This document shows positions 18,289-25,218 of a DNA stretch of 64,000 nucleotides, piece by piece. The notes below the pieces were generated by a model that was not told the DNA's origin, made no database searches, and saw only the letters and a list, made by a program, of their open reading frames with translations. The translations under genes and the position numbers were made by a program. Source of the stretch: Beijerinckiaceae bacterium (GTDB lineage: Bacteria > Pseudomonadota > Alphaproteobacteria > Rhizobiales > Beijerinckiaceae); contig JAPZTO010000002.1 of the NCBI GenBank assembly GCA_027532775.1, forward strand, positions 920,373-984,372, written 5' to 3'. Within the stretch, counting starts at the first letter, position 1. Each line of letters begins with the position of its first letter.

Positions 18289-18313
18289 AACCCGCATCGC
18301 AACGGTTCGTTCC
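18289..18313 (-). promoter_or_regulatory. EcfG-type (GSR) promoter of the csbD-like gene
   Basis: On the minus strand GGAAC is followed after 17 bases by GTT (GGAAC-N16-GGTT). The alphaproteobacterial EcfG consensus is GGAAC-N16/17-CGTT. The -10 element lies 46 bases before the csbD-like start codon. Confidence 0.7.
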
Positions 18314-18418
18314 CTGCAAACCGTTCGACCGGACCTGCATTCATCGGGCAGCGAAAACCCGCCACGGGGGTCAGAACGCGGCGGATTTCCGAAGGACCGG
18401 CGGGCAAGACCCCGAAGG

Positions 18419-18742
18419 TCAGCAGGACACGCGATAGCGGTTGCCATAGTTGTCATAGGCCTCGCAGCCACGCTGACGGTAGCGTCGGTTGTAGCGGCGG
18501 TCGCGTCCGGCCGCGTCGCCGATGACAGCCCCACCAACGCCGCCGATTACTGCACCGGCAAGGGCACCCTCGGTCCGGCCTGTCACGGCTCCGCCGACCA
18601 CGGCGCCAGCACCGGCTCCGAGAACACCGCCATAGAGCGCGGAGTCATTGCGCCCGTATTCATTCATGCATCCAGCCAGGCTGGCCGAGAACAAGCCCGC
18701 CAGAAGCAACTTTCCCAGACGTGGGGTGATGATCATTTCCAT
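18419..18742 (-). CDS. Glycine-zipper outer-membrane lipoprotein
   Basis: The product has 107 residues. A lipoprotein signal peptide ends in the lipobox LAGC (Cys 25), followed by a glycine-zipper double helix (about 38-78: repeated GxxxG in 'GGVLGAGAGAVVGGAVTG' and 'GALAGAVIGGVGGAVIGDAAG') and a basic, Tyr/Arg-rich C-terminus with two Cys. Such 17-kDa-antigen/SlyB-like lipoproteins sit in the outer membrane and support envelope integrity under stress. The ATG at 18742 follows AGGGAG. A hairpin at 18761-18782 separates it from the upstream PRC-barrel gene, so it may have its own promoter. Confidence 0.85.
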   Translation of the reverse strand: MEMIITPRLGKLLLAGLFSASLAGCMNEYGRNDSALYGGVLGAGAGAVVGGAVTGRTEGALAGAVIGGVGGAVIGDAAGRDRRYNRRYRQRGCEAYDNYGNRYRVSC

Positions 18743-18760
18743 TGTCTCCCTAGTGAACGA

Positions 18761-18782
18761 GCCACGCGAGAATTCGCGTGGC
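18761..18782 (-). terminator. Hairpin between PRC-barrel and lipoprotein genes
   Basis: GCCACGCGA pairs perfectly with TCGCGTGGC over a GAAT loop, 25 bases beyond the PRC-barrel stop codon. There is no strong T-run after it on the minus strand, so it may be a weak terminator, an RNA-stability element or an operator. Confidence 0.5.
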
Positions 18783-18806
18783 TGCCTGTCCTGGATCGTC
18801 GGGTGT

Positions 18807-19268
18807 TCATTCGCGCTTTGCGCTGCGCATCGACTTGTAGACCGGAGCGGTCTTCAGCATGTCCTTGGTGACATCGACCACAAAGAGCGGCTTGCCTTTG
18901 TCATCGCGCGACAGCTTGATGGCGCGATAGCTGACCGCAACATCGCGCTCACCCATGCCGAGAAAGCCTCCGACACCGATGATGGCGGCCACGACGCGGC
19001 CATCGCCATCGATGAGAAGATCCTTCACTTCGCCGATCCGGTCCTTCTGGACATTGTGGACGGCGACATCCATCGCCTCGGTGGCACGCCAGCCGGTGCT
19101 CTGGAGCGGGCCGGCATAGAATGTCTCCATCGGAGCAGGCGACGAGGGCACCTGAGCCGCGGGATTGTTGGTCGGCCCGGAGGCTTGCGCCAGAGCCGAC
19201 CCAATCAGGGCCGTGCTGAAGGTCGTTGCCAGAGCGGCAACACGGAAAGCGGTTCTGATCGAAACCAT
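18807..19268 (-). CDS. Secreted PRC-barrel domain protein
   Basis: The product has 153 residues. A Sec signal peptide covers 1-28 (core 'VAALATTFSTALIGSALAQ'), followed by a Pro-rich linker and a PRC-barrel fold ('VHNVQKDRIGEVKDLLIDGDG', 'VVAAIIGVGGFLGMGERDVAV', 'VDVTKDMLKTAP'; the first just reaches 20 residues and extends beyond). Exported PRC-barrel proteins are common in stress and photosynthesis loci of Alphaproteobacteria; their role is unclear. The start at 19268 follows GAAAGGA; the frame extends upstream to 19349 without support. The leader holds two perfect palindromes (19282-19298 and 19312-19329). Confidence 0.85.
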   Translation of the reverse strand: MVSIRTAFRVAALATTFSTALIGSALAQASGPTNNPAAQVPSSPAPMETFYAGPLQSTGWRATEAMDVAVHNVQKDRIGEVKDLLIDGDGRVVAAIIGVGGFLGMGERDVAVSYRAIKLSRDDKGKPLFVVDVTKDMLKTAPVYKSMRSAKRE

Positions 19269-19281
19269 GAGATATCCTTTC

Positions 19282-19329
19282 GCGGGGCCAGGCCCCGCAG
19301 GGTCCGTTGCTGGGAGCGATATCGCTCCC
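19282..19329. repeat. Two perfect palindromes in the PRC-barrel gene leader
   Basis: GCGGGGCC-A-GGCCCCGC (19282-19298) and GGGAGCGAT-ATCGCTCCC (19312-19329) lie 14-61 bases before the PRC-barrel start codon. They could be operators for a dimeric repressor or form hairpins in the 5' UTR. No known motif was recognised. Confidence 0.5.
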
Positions 19330-19445
19330 CTGGCAGGGCGATCAGTCACATCGAGCGTTGAAGCGGCTGTCGCCTTGCAAGGAATGAACGTCCACCCGGC
19401 GGAACCGTTGCGTTGTGGCGCACAGAAAGAAAGGCGCGGCGTCAG

Positions 19446-19470
19446 GGAACGGTTTCGCGCTCATTCCGTT
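19446..19470 (+). promoter_or_regulatory. EcfG-type (GSR) promoter of the transglutaminase-like gene
   Basis: GGAAC (19446-19450), a 16-base spacer and CGTT (19467-19470) match the EcfG consensus exactly. The -10 element lies 37 bases before the ATG at 19507. Confidence 0.8.
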
Positions 19471-19506
19471 GAGCCAAGTGGGATTGTCCCCAACGGAGCT
19501 CACGTC

Positions 19507-20409
19507 ATGCATATTCGCTATGGCTTTCGGATTGACATGCTGTGCGACGCGCCGATGCCGCTGCTCGCCATGATGGATATCCATCCCTCGCGTCGTCCAG
19601 ACATCACCATGGCAGATCCGCTGGTGGCCCGGCAGTTCACCAATCCGCGCGAGACCGTCCAGACCGTCGAGTTTCTCGACAGCTTCGGCAATCTCTGTCG
19701 CTGGATGATGGTTCCGGCAGGCGGCATCATCCTGAGGGCGCGCGGGATTGTCTACCATTCCGGTTTTGCCGAGGAGCAATGCCCCGAGGCGGAAGCCGTT
19801 GCACCGGAGCGGCTGACGCCGGATCTCCTGCCGTTTCTCCGCGCCAGTCGCTTCTGCGAAACCGATAAACTTGCCTCTGCTGCCCAGCAGCGCTTCAGCG
19901 CTGTCGAAGCGGGATGGTCAAGGGTGGCCGCAATCTGTGACTTCGTCCATCAACACCTCCGATATAATGCAAGGCTAGCGACATCGACCCGGAGTGCCTT
20001 CGAGGTCTTCGAGGAAGAGACCGGCGCCAGCCGGGACTATGCCCATCTCGCCATCACGCTCTGTCGATGCATGGATGTGCCCGCCCGGTATTGCACGGGC
20101 TACCTTCCCCCGATCGACATCGACAAGGAGCACCGGGAAGACGGCTTCAGCGCGTGGTTCGAGGCCTATCTCGGGGATCGGTGGTGGACCTTCGATGCAA
20201 GCGAGGCCCTGCCGCGGATTGGCCATATCCTCATCGCGCATGGGCGGGATGCCAGCGATGTCCCAAGCCTGACAGCATTTGGCCCGCACAGGACCGTACA
20301 ATTCCAGGTGATCGCCGAAGAGGTCGACGGCGCCCGGTTCCCGATATCCTCTTCACGGCGTCGCGAACACAGCGTCCGCCAAAGTCTGTTCTCCGGATCA
20401 GGCCGCTAG
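19507..20409 (+). CDS. Transglutaminase-like protein with Ser in place of the catalytic Cys
   Basis: The product has 300 residues. An N-terminal beta domain begins 'MHIRYGFRIDMLCDAPMPLL' and is followed by a transglutaminase-like core (about 150-260): 'ICDFVHQHLRYN', then 'GASRDYAHLAITLCRCMDVP', then 'FSAWFEAYLGDRWWTFDA', then 'HILIAHGRDASDVPSLTAFG'. Family members normally read G-V-C-R-D-F-A-H with Cys as nucleophile; here the codon is AGC (Ser). The His and Asp of the triad are kept (HL...FDA). It is cytoplasmic, with no signal peptide. The start at 19507 lies 37 bases after a perfect EcfG promoter. The last 12 bases overlap the convergent kinase-like gene. It may be a non-catalytic or altered-mechanism relative rather than an active cysteine protease or transglutaminase. 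Confidence 0.85.
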   Translation: MHIRYGFRIDMLCDAPMPLLAMMDIHPSRRPDITMADPLVARQFTNPRETVQTVEFLDSFGNLCRWMMVPAGGIILRARGIVYHSGFAEEQCPEAEAVAPERLTPDLLPFLRASRFCETDKLASAAQQRFSAVEAGWSRVAAICDFVHQHLRYNARLATSTRSAFEVFEEETGASRDYAHLAITLCRCMDVPARYCTGYLPPIDIDKEHREDGFSAWFEAYLGDRWWTFDASEALPRIGHILIAHGRDASDVPSLTAFGPHRTVQFQVIAEEVDGARFPISSSRRREHSVRQSLFSGSGR

Positions 20410-21105
20410 CGTAGGTGCGGAAGGCAGCGATACCGGGAAGGCCCAATCCAGTGCCGTGCCCAATGCCGGCGGGGCGGACATTGCGCCGAGTTGGGCCTGA
20501 AGGCCGAGCATGACTCGGCTCGGAGGGGGGAAGCCGGCTTGCGAGCCATCAAAGACCAGCGCGATGCGCGCGTCATCATGTAGGTTCCGCCCGAGACCGA
20601 GCGTGATGTGCGGATCCCGTACAAGCGCAACGCCAATGATCGTTGCCTCGACAAGCGCAAGGCCAAGCGGGATGGCCCGATCGAGCGCAAGGCTGCCGGA
20701 CATGGTGGCCGAGAGGAGAATCCGCTGTTCGGGAATGAGAAGCACCAGAGCGCTCCTGACCACATCCTCCAGAAATCGCTTCACACACAAGCTGTGCTCG
20801 GTGCCATCGCCCAGCGCCATACGGTAGGCTCCCGAGATCACGAGGACCTTGGCTTCGGCTTCTGCGAGATGGGTATTGTGCTCCGGCAGGCGCTGTCGCC
20901 GCGACAGGGCCAGATAGCTCTGGATGACCTGGAGCGAATTCTTGATCCGATGATGGAACTCCTTCGAGAGCCTGTCATGGGCCTCAACCGTCTCGCGCAG
21001 GCTCTGTTCGAGCTGCTCGGCCCGGGCTTCGGACTTTGCGAGCGCTTTCTTCAATACCCTGTTTTCGGCGACGCTTGCGGGAATATGGGAAAATGTATCC
21101 GTCAT
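20398..21105 (-). CDS. HisKA_2-type histidine kinase-like protein with degenerate ATPase domain
   Basis: The product has 235 residues with no sensor or membrane part. An N-terminal coiled coil (about 15-48) leads into a HisKA_2/HWE dimerisation motif 'EFHHRIKNSLQVIQSYL' with phospho-acceptor His 52. The ATP-binding half is poor: where the N-box normally reads like NELVTNA, this protein has 'LALVEATIIGVAL' without the key Asn, and the G-boxes are reduced to 'DGSQAGFPPPSR'. It may therefore act as a phosphotransferase (compare ChpT) or need another kinase. The ATG overlaps the ecfG stop by 4 bases, so it is the third gene of nepR-ecfG-kinase and probably acts on PhyR. Confidence 0.8.
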   Translation of the reverse strand: MTDTFSHIPASVAENRVLKKALAKSEARAEQLEQSLRETVEAHDRLSKEFHHRIKNSLQVIQSYLALSRRQRLPEHNTHLAEAEAKVLVISGAYRMALGDGTEHSLCVKRFLEDVVRSALVLLIPEQRILLSATMSGSLALDRAIPLGLALVEATIIGVALVRDPHITLGLGRNLHDDARIALVFDGSQAGFPPPSRVMLGLQAQLGAMSAPPALGTALDWAFPVSLPSAPTLAA

Positions 21106-21689
21106 CGGGCAGCCAGCGGGCTGGTTCGGTGAGGGGCGGTTTCGCCCATTTCCGGCAGGTCGCAGGATGCAAGTCCAAGCAGACCGGCCAGCCGTGCCCG
21201 CCCGCGCGAAACGCGGCTCTTGATGGTTCCGGCCGCCACATCGCAGATGAGTGCCGCTTCTTCATGCGAAAGCCCCATCGCGCCGACCATGATCAAGGCT
21301 TCCCGCTGCTCGAGCGGCAGCGCGAGCAAGGCCCGGCGAAAATCCAGCAGATCCATGTGAAACTCCTGATTGGCCTGCACAGCAACCTGCGCGGCATGGA
21401 GACCGTCGGTGTCGGCAATCTCGCGCCCGTACCGTCGGTGATGGGTGTAGTAGGAATTCCGAAGGATCGTGAAGAGCCAGGCGCGGAGATTGGTTCCGGC
21501 CATGAAGCTGCCGGCATTGGCCCATGCCTTCAGGAGGGTTTCCTGCACCAGGTCATCGGCAAGCGTCAGCGAACCGCACAGCGAGGCCGCGAAGGCCCGG
21601 AGATGGGGAATTTCGGCCAGCAGCCCTGTCCTGAAGCTGTTGGTGACCGACGGCGCGGCCGTGTCGGGGCGGGCGGACGGGTTACTCAT
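21102..21689 (-). CDS. ecfG: General stress response sigma factor EcfG
   Basis: The product is a 195-residue ECF sigma factor of group ECF15. Region 2 (about 25-90) has 'LTLADDLVQETLLKAWANAG', 'NLRAWLFTILRNSYYTHHRR'; region 4 (about 125-175) has 'LPLEQREALIMVGAMGLSHE' and 'CDVAAGTIKSRVSRGRARLA'. It directs RNA polymerase to GGAAC-N16/17-CGTT promoters during general stress and is held inactive by NepR. It overlaps nepR by 8 bases and the kinase-like gene by 4, so all three are co-transcribed from the EcfG-type promoter at 21959-21983, giving positive autoregulation. Confidence 0.95.
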   Translation of the reverse strand: MSNPSARPDTAAPSVTNSFRTGLLAEIPHLRAFAASLCGSLTLADDLVQETLLKAWANAGSFMAGTNLRAWLFTILRNSYYTHHRRYGREIADTDGLHAAQVAVQANQEFHMDLLDFRRALLALPLEQREALIMVGAMGLSHEEAALICDVAAGTIKSRVSRGRARLAGLLGLASCDLPEMGETAPHRTSPLAAR

Positions 21690-21882
21690 CGCTGAGCGCC
21701 CCGGCTTCGAGCTCCGCCAGCAGATCGATCAGGCGGTCGGGGATCGGTTCGAGGACCAGCGCCTGGTAATGGGCCTGCAACGCGCGACCGATCGTATCCT
21801 GGATCCTGCCATTGACATCCGTACGCGGATCATCGTGGTTCGATCCGCGATCCGCGGGGGGGCCGGCATTTCGGTTGCTCAT
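21682..21882 (-). CDS. nepR: Anti-sigma factor NepR
   Basis: The 66-residue product begins with an acidic, disordered N-terminus and contains the NepR core 'DVNGRIQDTIGRALQAHYQ' then 'EPIPDRLIDLLAELE'. NepR binds EcfG and, under stress, is titrated by phosphorylated PhyR. The start at 21882 fits the family. It precedes ecfG with an 8-base overlap. The promoter at 21959-21983 is its own EcfG-type site. phyR is divergent, the classic arrangement of this locus. Confidence 0.93.
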   Translation of the reverse strand: MSNRNAGPPADRGSNHDDPRTDVNGRIQDTIGRALQAHYQALVLEPIPDRLIDLLAELEAGALSDE

Positions 21883-21958
21883 CAAGACCCCTGATTGGGT
21901 TTGGCCCGCACGCCAGTGAAAGGATTGACGGCGCTGTGCGGCAGAACCGGTCCTTCGC

Positions 21959-21983
21959 AAACGTCCCGGACGTGATTTCGTTC
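21959..21983 (-). promoter_or_regulatory. EcfG-type promoter of nepR-ecfG
   Basis: On the minus strand GGAAC (21983-21979), a 16-base spacer and CGTT (21962-21959) match the consensus exactly, 77 bases before the nepR start. This is the usual autoregulatory site of the GSR locus. A second GGAAC copy lies 8 bases further upstream. Confidence 0.85.
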
Positions 21984-22063
21984 CCTCGTTCCCGAAAAAG
22001 AAATGACTTGCCTGCCCTGAAAACCGGTCGATGCTCCAGGCCTGCATCCAGGAGGCTTGGAAA

Positions 22064-22858
22064 ATGTCCGTCGCGGTCGAAATCTCAGCTTACCTGCCGT
22101 ATCTCCGGCGCTTTGCGCGCGCCCTGATCGGCTCGGCGGACGGGGGTGATGCCTATGTCGTGGCAACCCTCGAAATCATTGTAGCGGAGCCGGATTCCTT
22201 TCCGCGGACACTGGACAGCCGTTCGGCGCTGTACCAGCTTTTCCTTCGACTCTGGACCTCCACAAGCGCAACCTTACCGTTCCGCCGCAGCTTTGTCCCG
22301 CGAGGTCCCGCAGAACGGAATCTTCAGCAACTGGCGCCGTTGCCACGTCAGGCCTTCCTGCTCCGCGCCATGGAAAATTTCAGCCTGGAGGAAACGGCGG
22401 CCATCCTGCGGATGACCGAGGTCGAGGTGAATGCCCTGCTGAGGCAGGCCAATGCCGAGATCGCCTCGCAGGTCGCGACCGATGTACTGATCATCGAGGA
22501 CGAGCCGATTATCGCCCTGGATATCGAGGGCCTCGTCCAGGATCTCGGCCACCACGTCCTCGGTATCGCCACCACGCAGATCGAGGCAATCAGCATTGCC
22601 CGCGCGAACAGGCCGGGCCTGGTGCTGGCCGACATCCAGCTCGCCGATGGCAGTTCCGGCCTCAATGCGGTCAACGACATTCTCAGGGACACCGATATGC
22701 CAGTGGTGTTCATCACGGCCTTTCCGGAGCGTTTGCTGACCGGGCAGAAGCCGGAGCCGGCCTTTCTGATCACCAAACCTTTCGAGCCGGATGCCGTGAA
22801 GGCGGTGATTAGCCAGGCGCTCTTCTTTGATCAGAGAGCGAGGCGGAAGGTCGCCTGA
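22064..22858 (+). CDS. phyR: General stress response regulator PhyR
   Basis: The product has 264 residues in the typical PhyR order: N-terminal sigma-factor-like domain (about 1-130; 'YLPYLRRFARALIGS', 'LPRQAFLLRAMENFSLEETA') and C-terminal receiver domain (about 140-258; 'VLIIEDEPIIALDIEGL', phospho-Asp 190 in 'LVLADIQLADG', 'VVFITAFPERLL', Lys in 'LITKPFEP'). Phosphorylated PhyR binds NepR through its sigma-like domain and frees EcfG (partner switching). The start at 22064 has GGAGG 9 bases upstream; an upstream ATG at 22031 lacks one. It is divergent from nepR-ecfG. No perfect EcfG site was seen on its own strand. Confidence 0.95.
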   Translation: MSVAVEISAYLPYLRRFARALIGSADGGDAYVVATLEIIVAEPDSFPRTLDSRSALYQLFLRLWTSTSATLPFRRSFVPRGPAERNLQQLAPLPRQAFLLRAMENFSLEETAAILRMTEVEVNALLRQANAEIASQVATDVLIIEDEPIIALDIEGLVQDLGHHVLGIATTQIEAISIARANRPGLVLADIQLADGSSGLNAVNDILRDTDMPVVFITAFPERLLTGQKPEPAFLITKPFEPDAVKAVISQALFFDQRARRKVA

Positions 22859-23013
22859 GGCAATCCGGCCACCGGAACGCCTGCCGCCGCAGCCGGCCTG
22901 AGTAGATTCCGGTTCTGGTTCATTCCTGCCGAACCTGCACATTGGCCGCATGTCTCGCGGGACGGATGGCAGCTTGTCGCCCCCGCCGCCTGAAGAGCCA
23001 AAGGAAGACCTTC

Positions 23014-23427
23014 ATGACCGATGCCATCAACGCCTTCAATCTCCAGCTCAAGACCCATGTCGCCGCGCTCGAGGATCGCCTTTCGGCCTTCAATGCGCGG
23101 CTGAGCGCAAATCTCGATCATGCGGACAAGGAGATCCGGCACCAGCTCACGGTTCTGGAAGGCAAGGCCACCTCGGCCAAGACCTCGGCGGAGGCATCGG
23201 CAGCGGTGGTCAGCCAGTGGGTTGCCGATTCCGTCCATTCCGTCGAGGCCTGGAAGGAGAAACTCGATCTCGACATGCTGGCTGCCCGGGCCGAACGCGC
23301 AGACCAGCATGCCAAGGCCGCTTCGGAGGTCGCCATGGAAGCGTTCTTTGCGGCCGAACGGGCTGCGCTCCATGCCCGGCTCGCCCATGCCGACATGGAG
23401 GGCGTCAGGGCTGCAAGAACATCCTGA
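23014..23427 (+). CDS. Alpha-helical (coiled-coil) protein of unknown function
   Basis: The product has 137 residues, almost entirely helical and rich in Ala, Glu, Lys and His, with heptad-like spacing ('LKTHVAALEDRLSAFNARLS', 'DKEIRHQLTVLEGKATSAKT'). There is no signal peptide or membrane segment. The start at 23014 follows AAGGAAG. I do not recognise a named family; it resembles phasin-like or stress-associated coiled-coil proteins in composition only. It stands alone between phyR and a small membrane protein gene in the stress island. Confidence 0.7.
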   Translation: MTDAINAFNLQLKTHVAALEDRLSAFNARLSANLDHADKEIRHQLTVLEGKATSAKTSAEASAAVVSQWVADSVHSVEAWKEKLDLDMLAARAERADQHAKAASEVAMEAFFAAERAALHARLAHADMEGVRAARTS

Positions 23428-23547
23428 AGGACACAGGCCTTCAGGCCCGGCGGACAAGAACCTATTCAAGGCGCTGATAAAATTCATGAAAATTGGCTTT
23501 TTGACGCTTTCAAGCGGAATGGCATTCCGATCAAGAGGAGTCCCTTC

Positions 23548-23700
23548 GTGACACTCAGCCGCACGACTCTGATCGTGATCATCATCGTGGTTGCCGCCAT
23601 TGCTGCGGCAAGTCTCGGCGGGTTGTTCTATCAGCGCAACAAGGCCGGAACCGTCGAAATCCGGCTCGACAAGGGTGGAATCCGGATTGAAGGGAACTGA
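23548..23700 (+). CDS. Small single-pass membrane protein (50 aa)
   Basis: The product has 50 residues from a GTG start at 23548 preceded by AAGAGGAG. One N-terminal membrane helix ('LIVIIIVVAAIAAASLGGLF') is followed by a charged cytoplasmic or periplasmic tail ending 'EIRLDKGGIRIEGN'. The ribosome-binding site and sensible composition support a real gene. Function unknown. The ABC-transporter remnant begins 25 bases later on the same strand. Confidence 0.7.
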   Translation: MTLSRTTLIVIIIVVAAIAAASLGGLFYQRNKAGTVEIRLDKGGIRIEGN

Positions 23701-23725
23701 GCCTCCGGCAGGCGTGCTTCCCGCC

Positions 23726-24802
23726 ATGGATCCCCTCCCCCCGCATCCCGATGCGGCGCGCCTGATCCGAGGCTTCTTCCAGTTGGCCGCCGGGTTCTGG
23801 TCGGGCCCCAAATCCCGGCGGGCATGGGTCCTGTCCATCGGGTTTGTCCTCAGCCTTGCGGCCAACATGGCGATCGCGCTGGCCATCAATCTCTGGAACA
23901 AGTTCTTCTTCGATGCGCTCCAGAACCGCGACGAGGGCGCGCTTCTCTGGAGCATCGTCTACATGGTTGCGCTCGCCCTCGGCAGCGCTTTGGCTGCGAT
24001 CGGGCTGCTTCAGGCGCGGATGCGCCTGCAGCTGCGATGGCGCGAATGGCTGACCTCTACGCTGATTCCGCTCTGGCTTGGCGGGCGGAAACCGGCATGC
24101 CCCGAAACGCCCGAACCGGTCGACAATCCGGAAGCCCGTATTGCCGAAGACGGCCGGCTCTCGACCGAAATCCTGGTCGATCTTGCCGGCGGCATTATCA
24201 ATACATTGCTGGCCCTTTGCTCCTTCAGCCTGGTCCTCTGGTATGTCGGCGGCACCATGGTCGTGAACGGCATCACCATCCCGGGCTATCTGGTCATCGT
24301 GGTCGTCCTTTACACGGGGCTGACCTCGATTGGCATGTATCTGCTCGGCTGGCCGCTCGTCGCGCGCGTCGAGGACAAGGCGCAGGCAGAAGGCAATTTC
24401 CGCTACGCACTCACCAGCGCGCGCCAGAATGCCGGTTCGGTCTCCGGCCTGGGCAAAGACAGAGTGATCCTGAAGCGGTCGTTCAATGCCCTCGCCTTGC
24501 TCTGGACGGAACTGATCGGGCGGCAATCCAAGATGGCGTGTTTCTCGAGCGGAAGTTCGGTTCTCTCGGCCGGCATCCCCTTGCTCCTCTGTGCCCCGAA
24601 ATTCCTTTCCGGAGAGATGAGCCTCGGCGATGTGATGCAGGCTTCCGCCGCTTTCGTGCAGGTTCATGCGGCCTTGAACTGGCCAGCCGACAATGCGATG
24701 GGGCTCGCCCATTGGGCGGCCTCTGCCCGCCGCGTGGCCGCGCTCGATCTCGCCTGCCGGCAGGATGCCCAGGCGCCGTGCGAGGAAAAGATCAACAGCT
24801 AG
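23726..24802 (+). pseudogene. SbmA/BacA-like ABC transporter, membrane domain only (ATPase domain lost)
   Basis: The 358-residue product matches the transmembrane half of YddA/SbmA-type ABC exporters: 'LAINLWNKFFFDALQNRDE', 'LQLRWREWLTSTLIPLWL', then the conserved 'DNPEARIAEDGRL' and 'GRQSKMACFSSG'. Intact relatives have about 570-600 residues with a C-terminal nucleotide-binding domain. Here the frame stops at 24802, just before the IS6 remnant at 24815, and no Walker A, signature or Walker B follows. The start at 23726 is the best ATG after the Pro-rich leader. It is either a pseudogene cut by the IS or a free-standing SbmA-like domain (SbmA/BacA themselves lack an ATPase and run on protons). 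Confidence 0.75.
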
Positions 24803-24814
24803 ACCTGCATCGCG

Positions 24815-24908
24815 CCCCGCTGTCAGGCAAACGAAAACCTCGTCGAGATGCCATCGAGGGTAGCTGCACCCACTCTGGCGGCAACCCGATGTTTATCTGA
24901 CAGTGTCC
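24815..24908 (-). mobile_element. IS6-family remnant C (94-base miniature with both ends)
   Basis: CCCCGCTGTCAGGCAAAC at the left and GTTTATCTGACAGTGTCC at the right are near-perfect inverted repeats of the IS6 type found at 37797 and 38053. Between them only a scrap of transposase remains (GAAAACCTCGTCGAGATGCC, which encodes the reverse of 'HLDEVF'). The remnant sits 12 bases after the stop of the truncated ABC transporter. Confidence 0.75.
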
Positions 24909-25218
24909 ATGCGGACAAACGGACACAGAGCTGTGGTGACTGGCGTCTTCTGACGCAATTTTCCCGTCTTACCGGTTTTCAGCAAAGTGCAGCCCGGAAG
25001 CAACGAATCCAAGGCGCGGCCGTTTCTCTATCGATGCGCCGCGAAAGGCAACGCACGTCGCCCGGGATCCAAACCGTTTCGAACCCCTCCTCAAATCGTT
25101 TCGAACAACGCCGGCGGGCATCTTTTCGCAGAAACATGGGCATCAAAAAACGGAGACTGTCCGCACAAGCTACCCATGCCGCACGAATGTTTACACAGCT
25201 CCCAAAGAGAAGAGATCA
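24909..25218. other. Gene-free stretch with tandem CGTTTCGAAC repeats before the DUF992 gene
   Basis: No credible gene is present. The notable element is a 14-base direct repeat, AAA(C/T)CGTTTCGAAC, at 25071-25084 and 25093-25106. The copies are 22 bases apart, about two helical turns, so a regulator could bind both on one DNA face. They lie about 115-150 bases before the DUF992 start. No EcfG site was found here. Confidence 0.5.

Noticed and set aside
21945..21972. Possible EcfG promoter for phyR (AGAAC...CGTC on the plus strand)
   Set aside because: Both elements deviate from the consensus and the spacing is short; not enough support.
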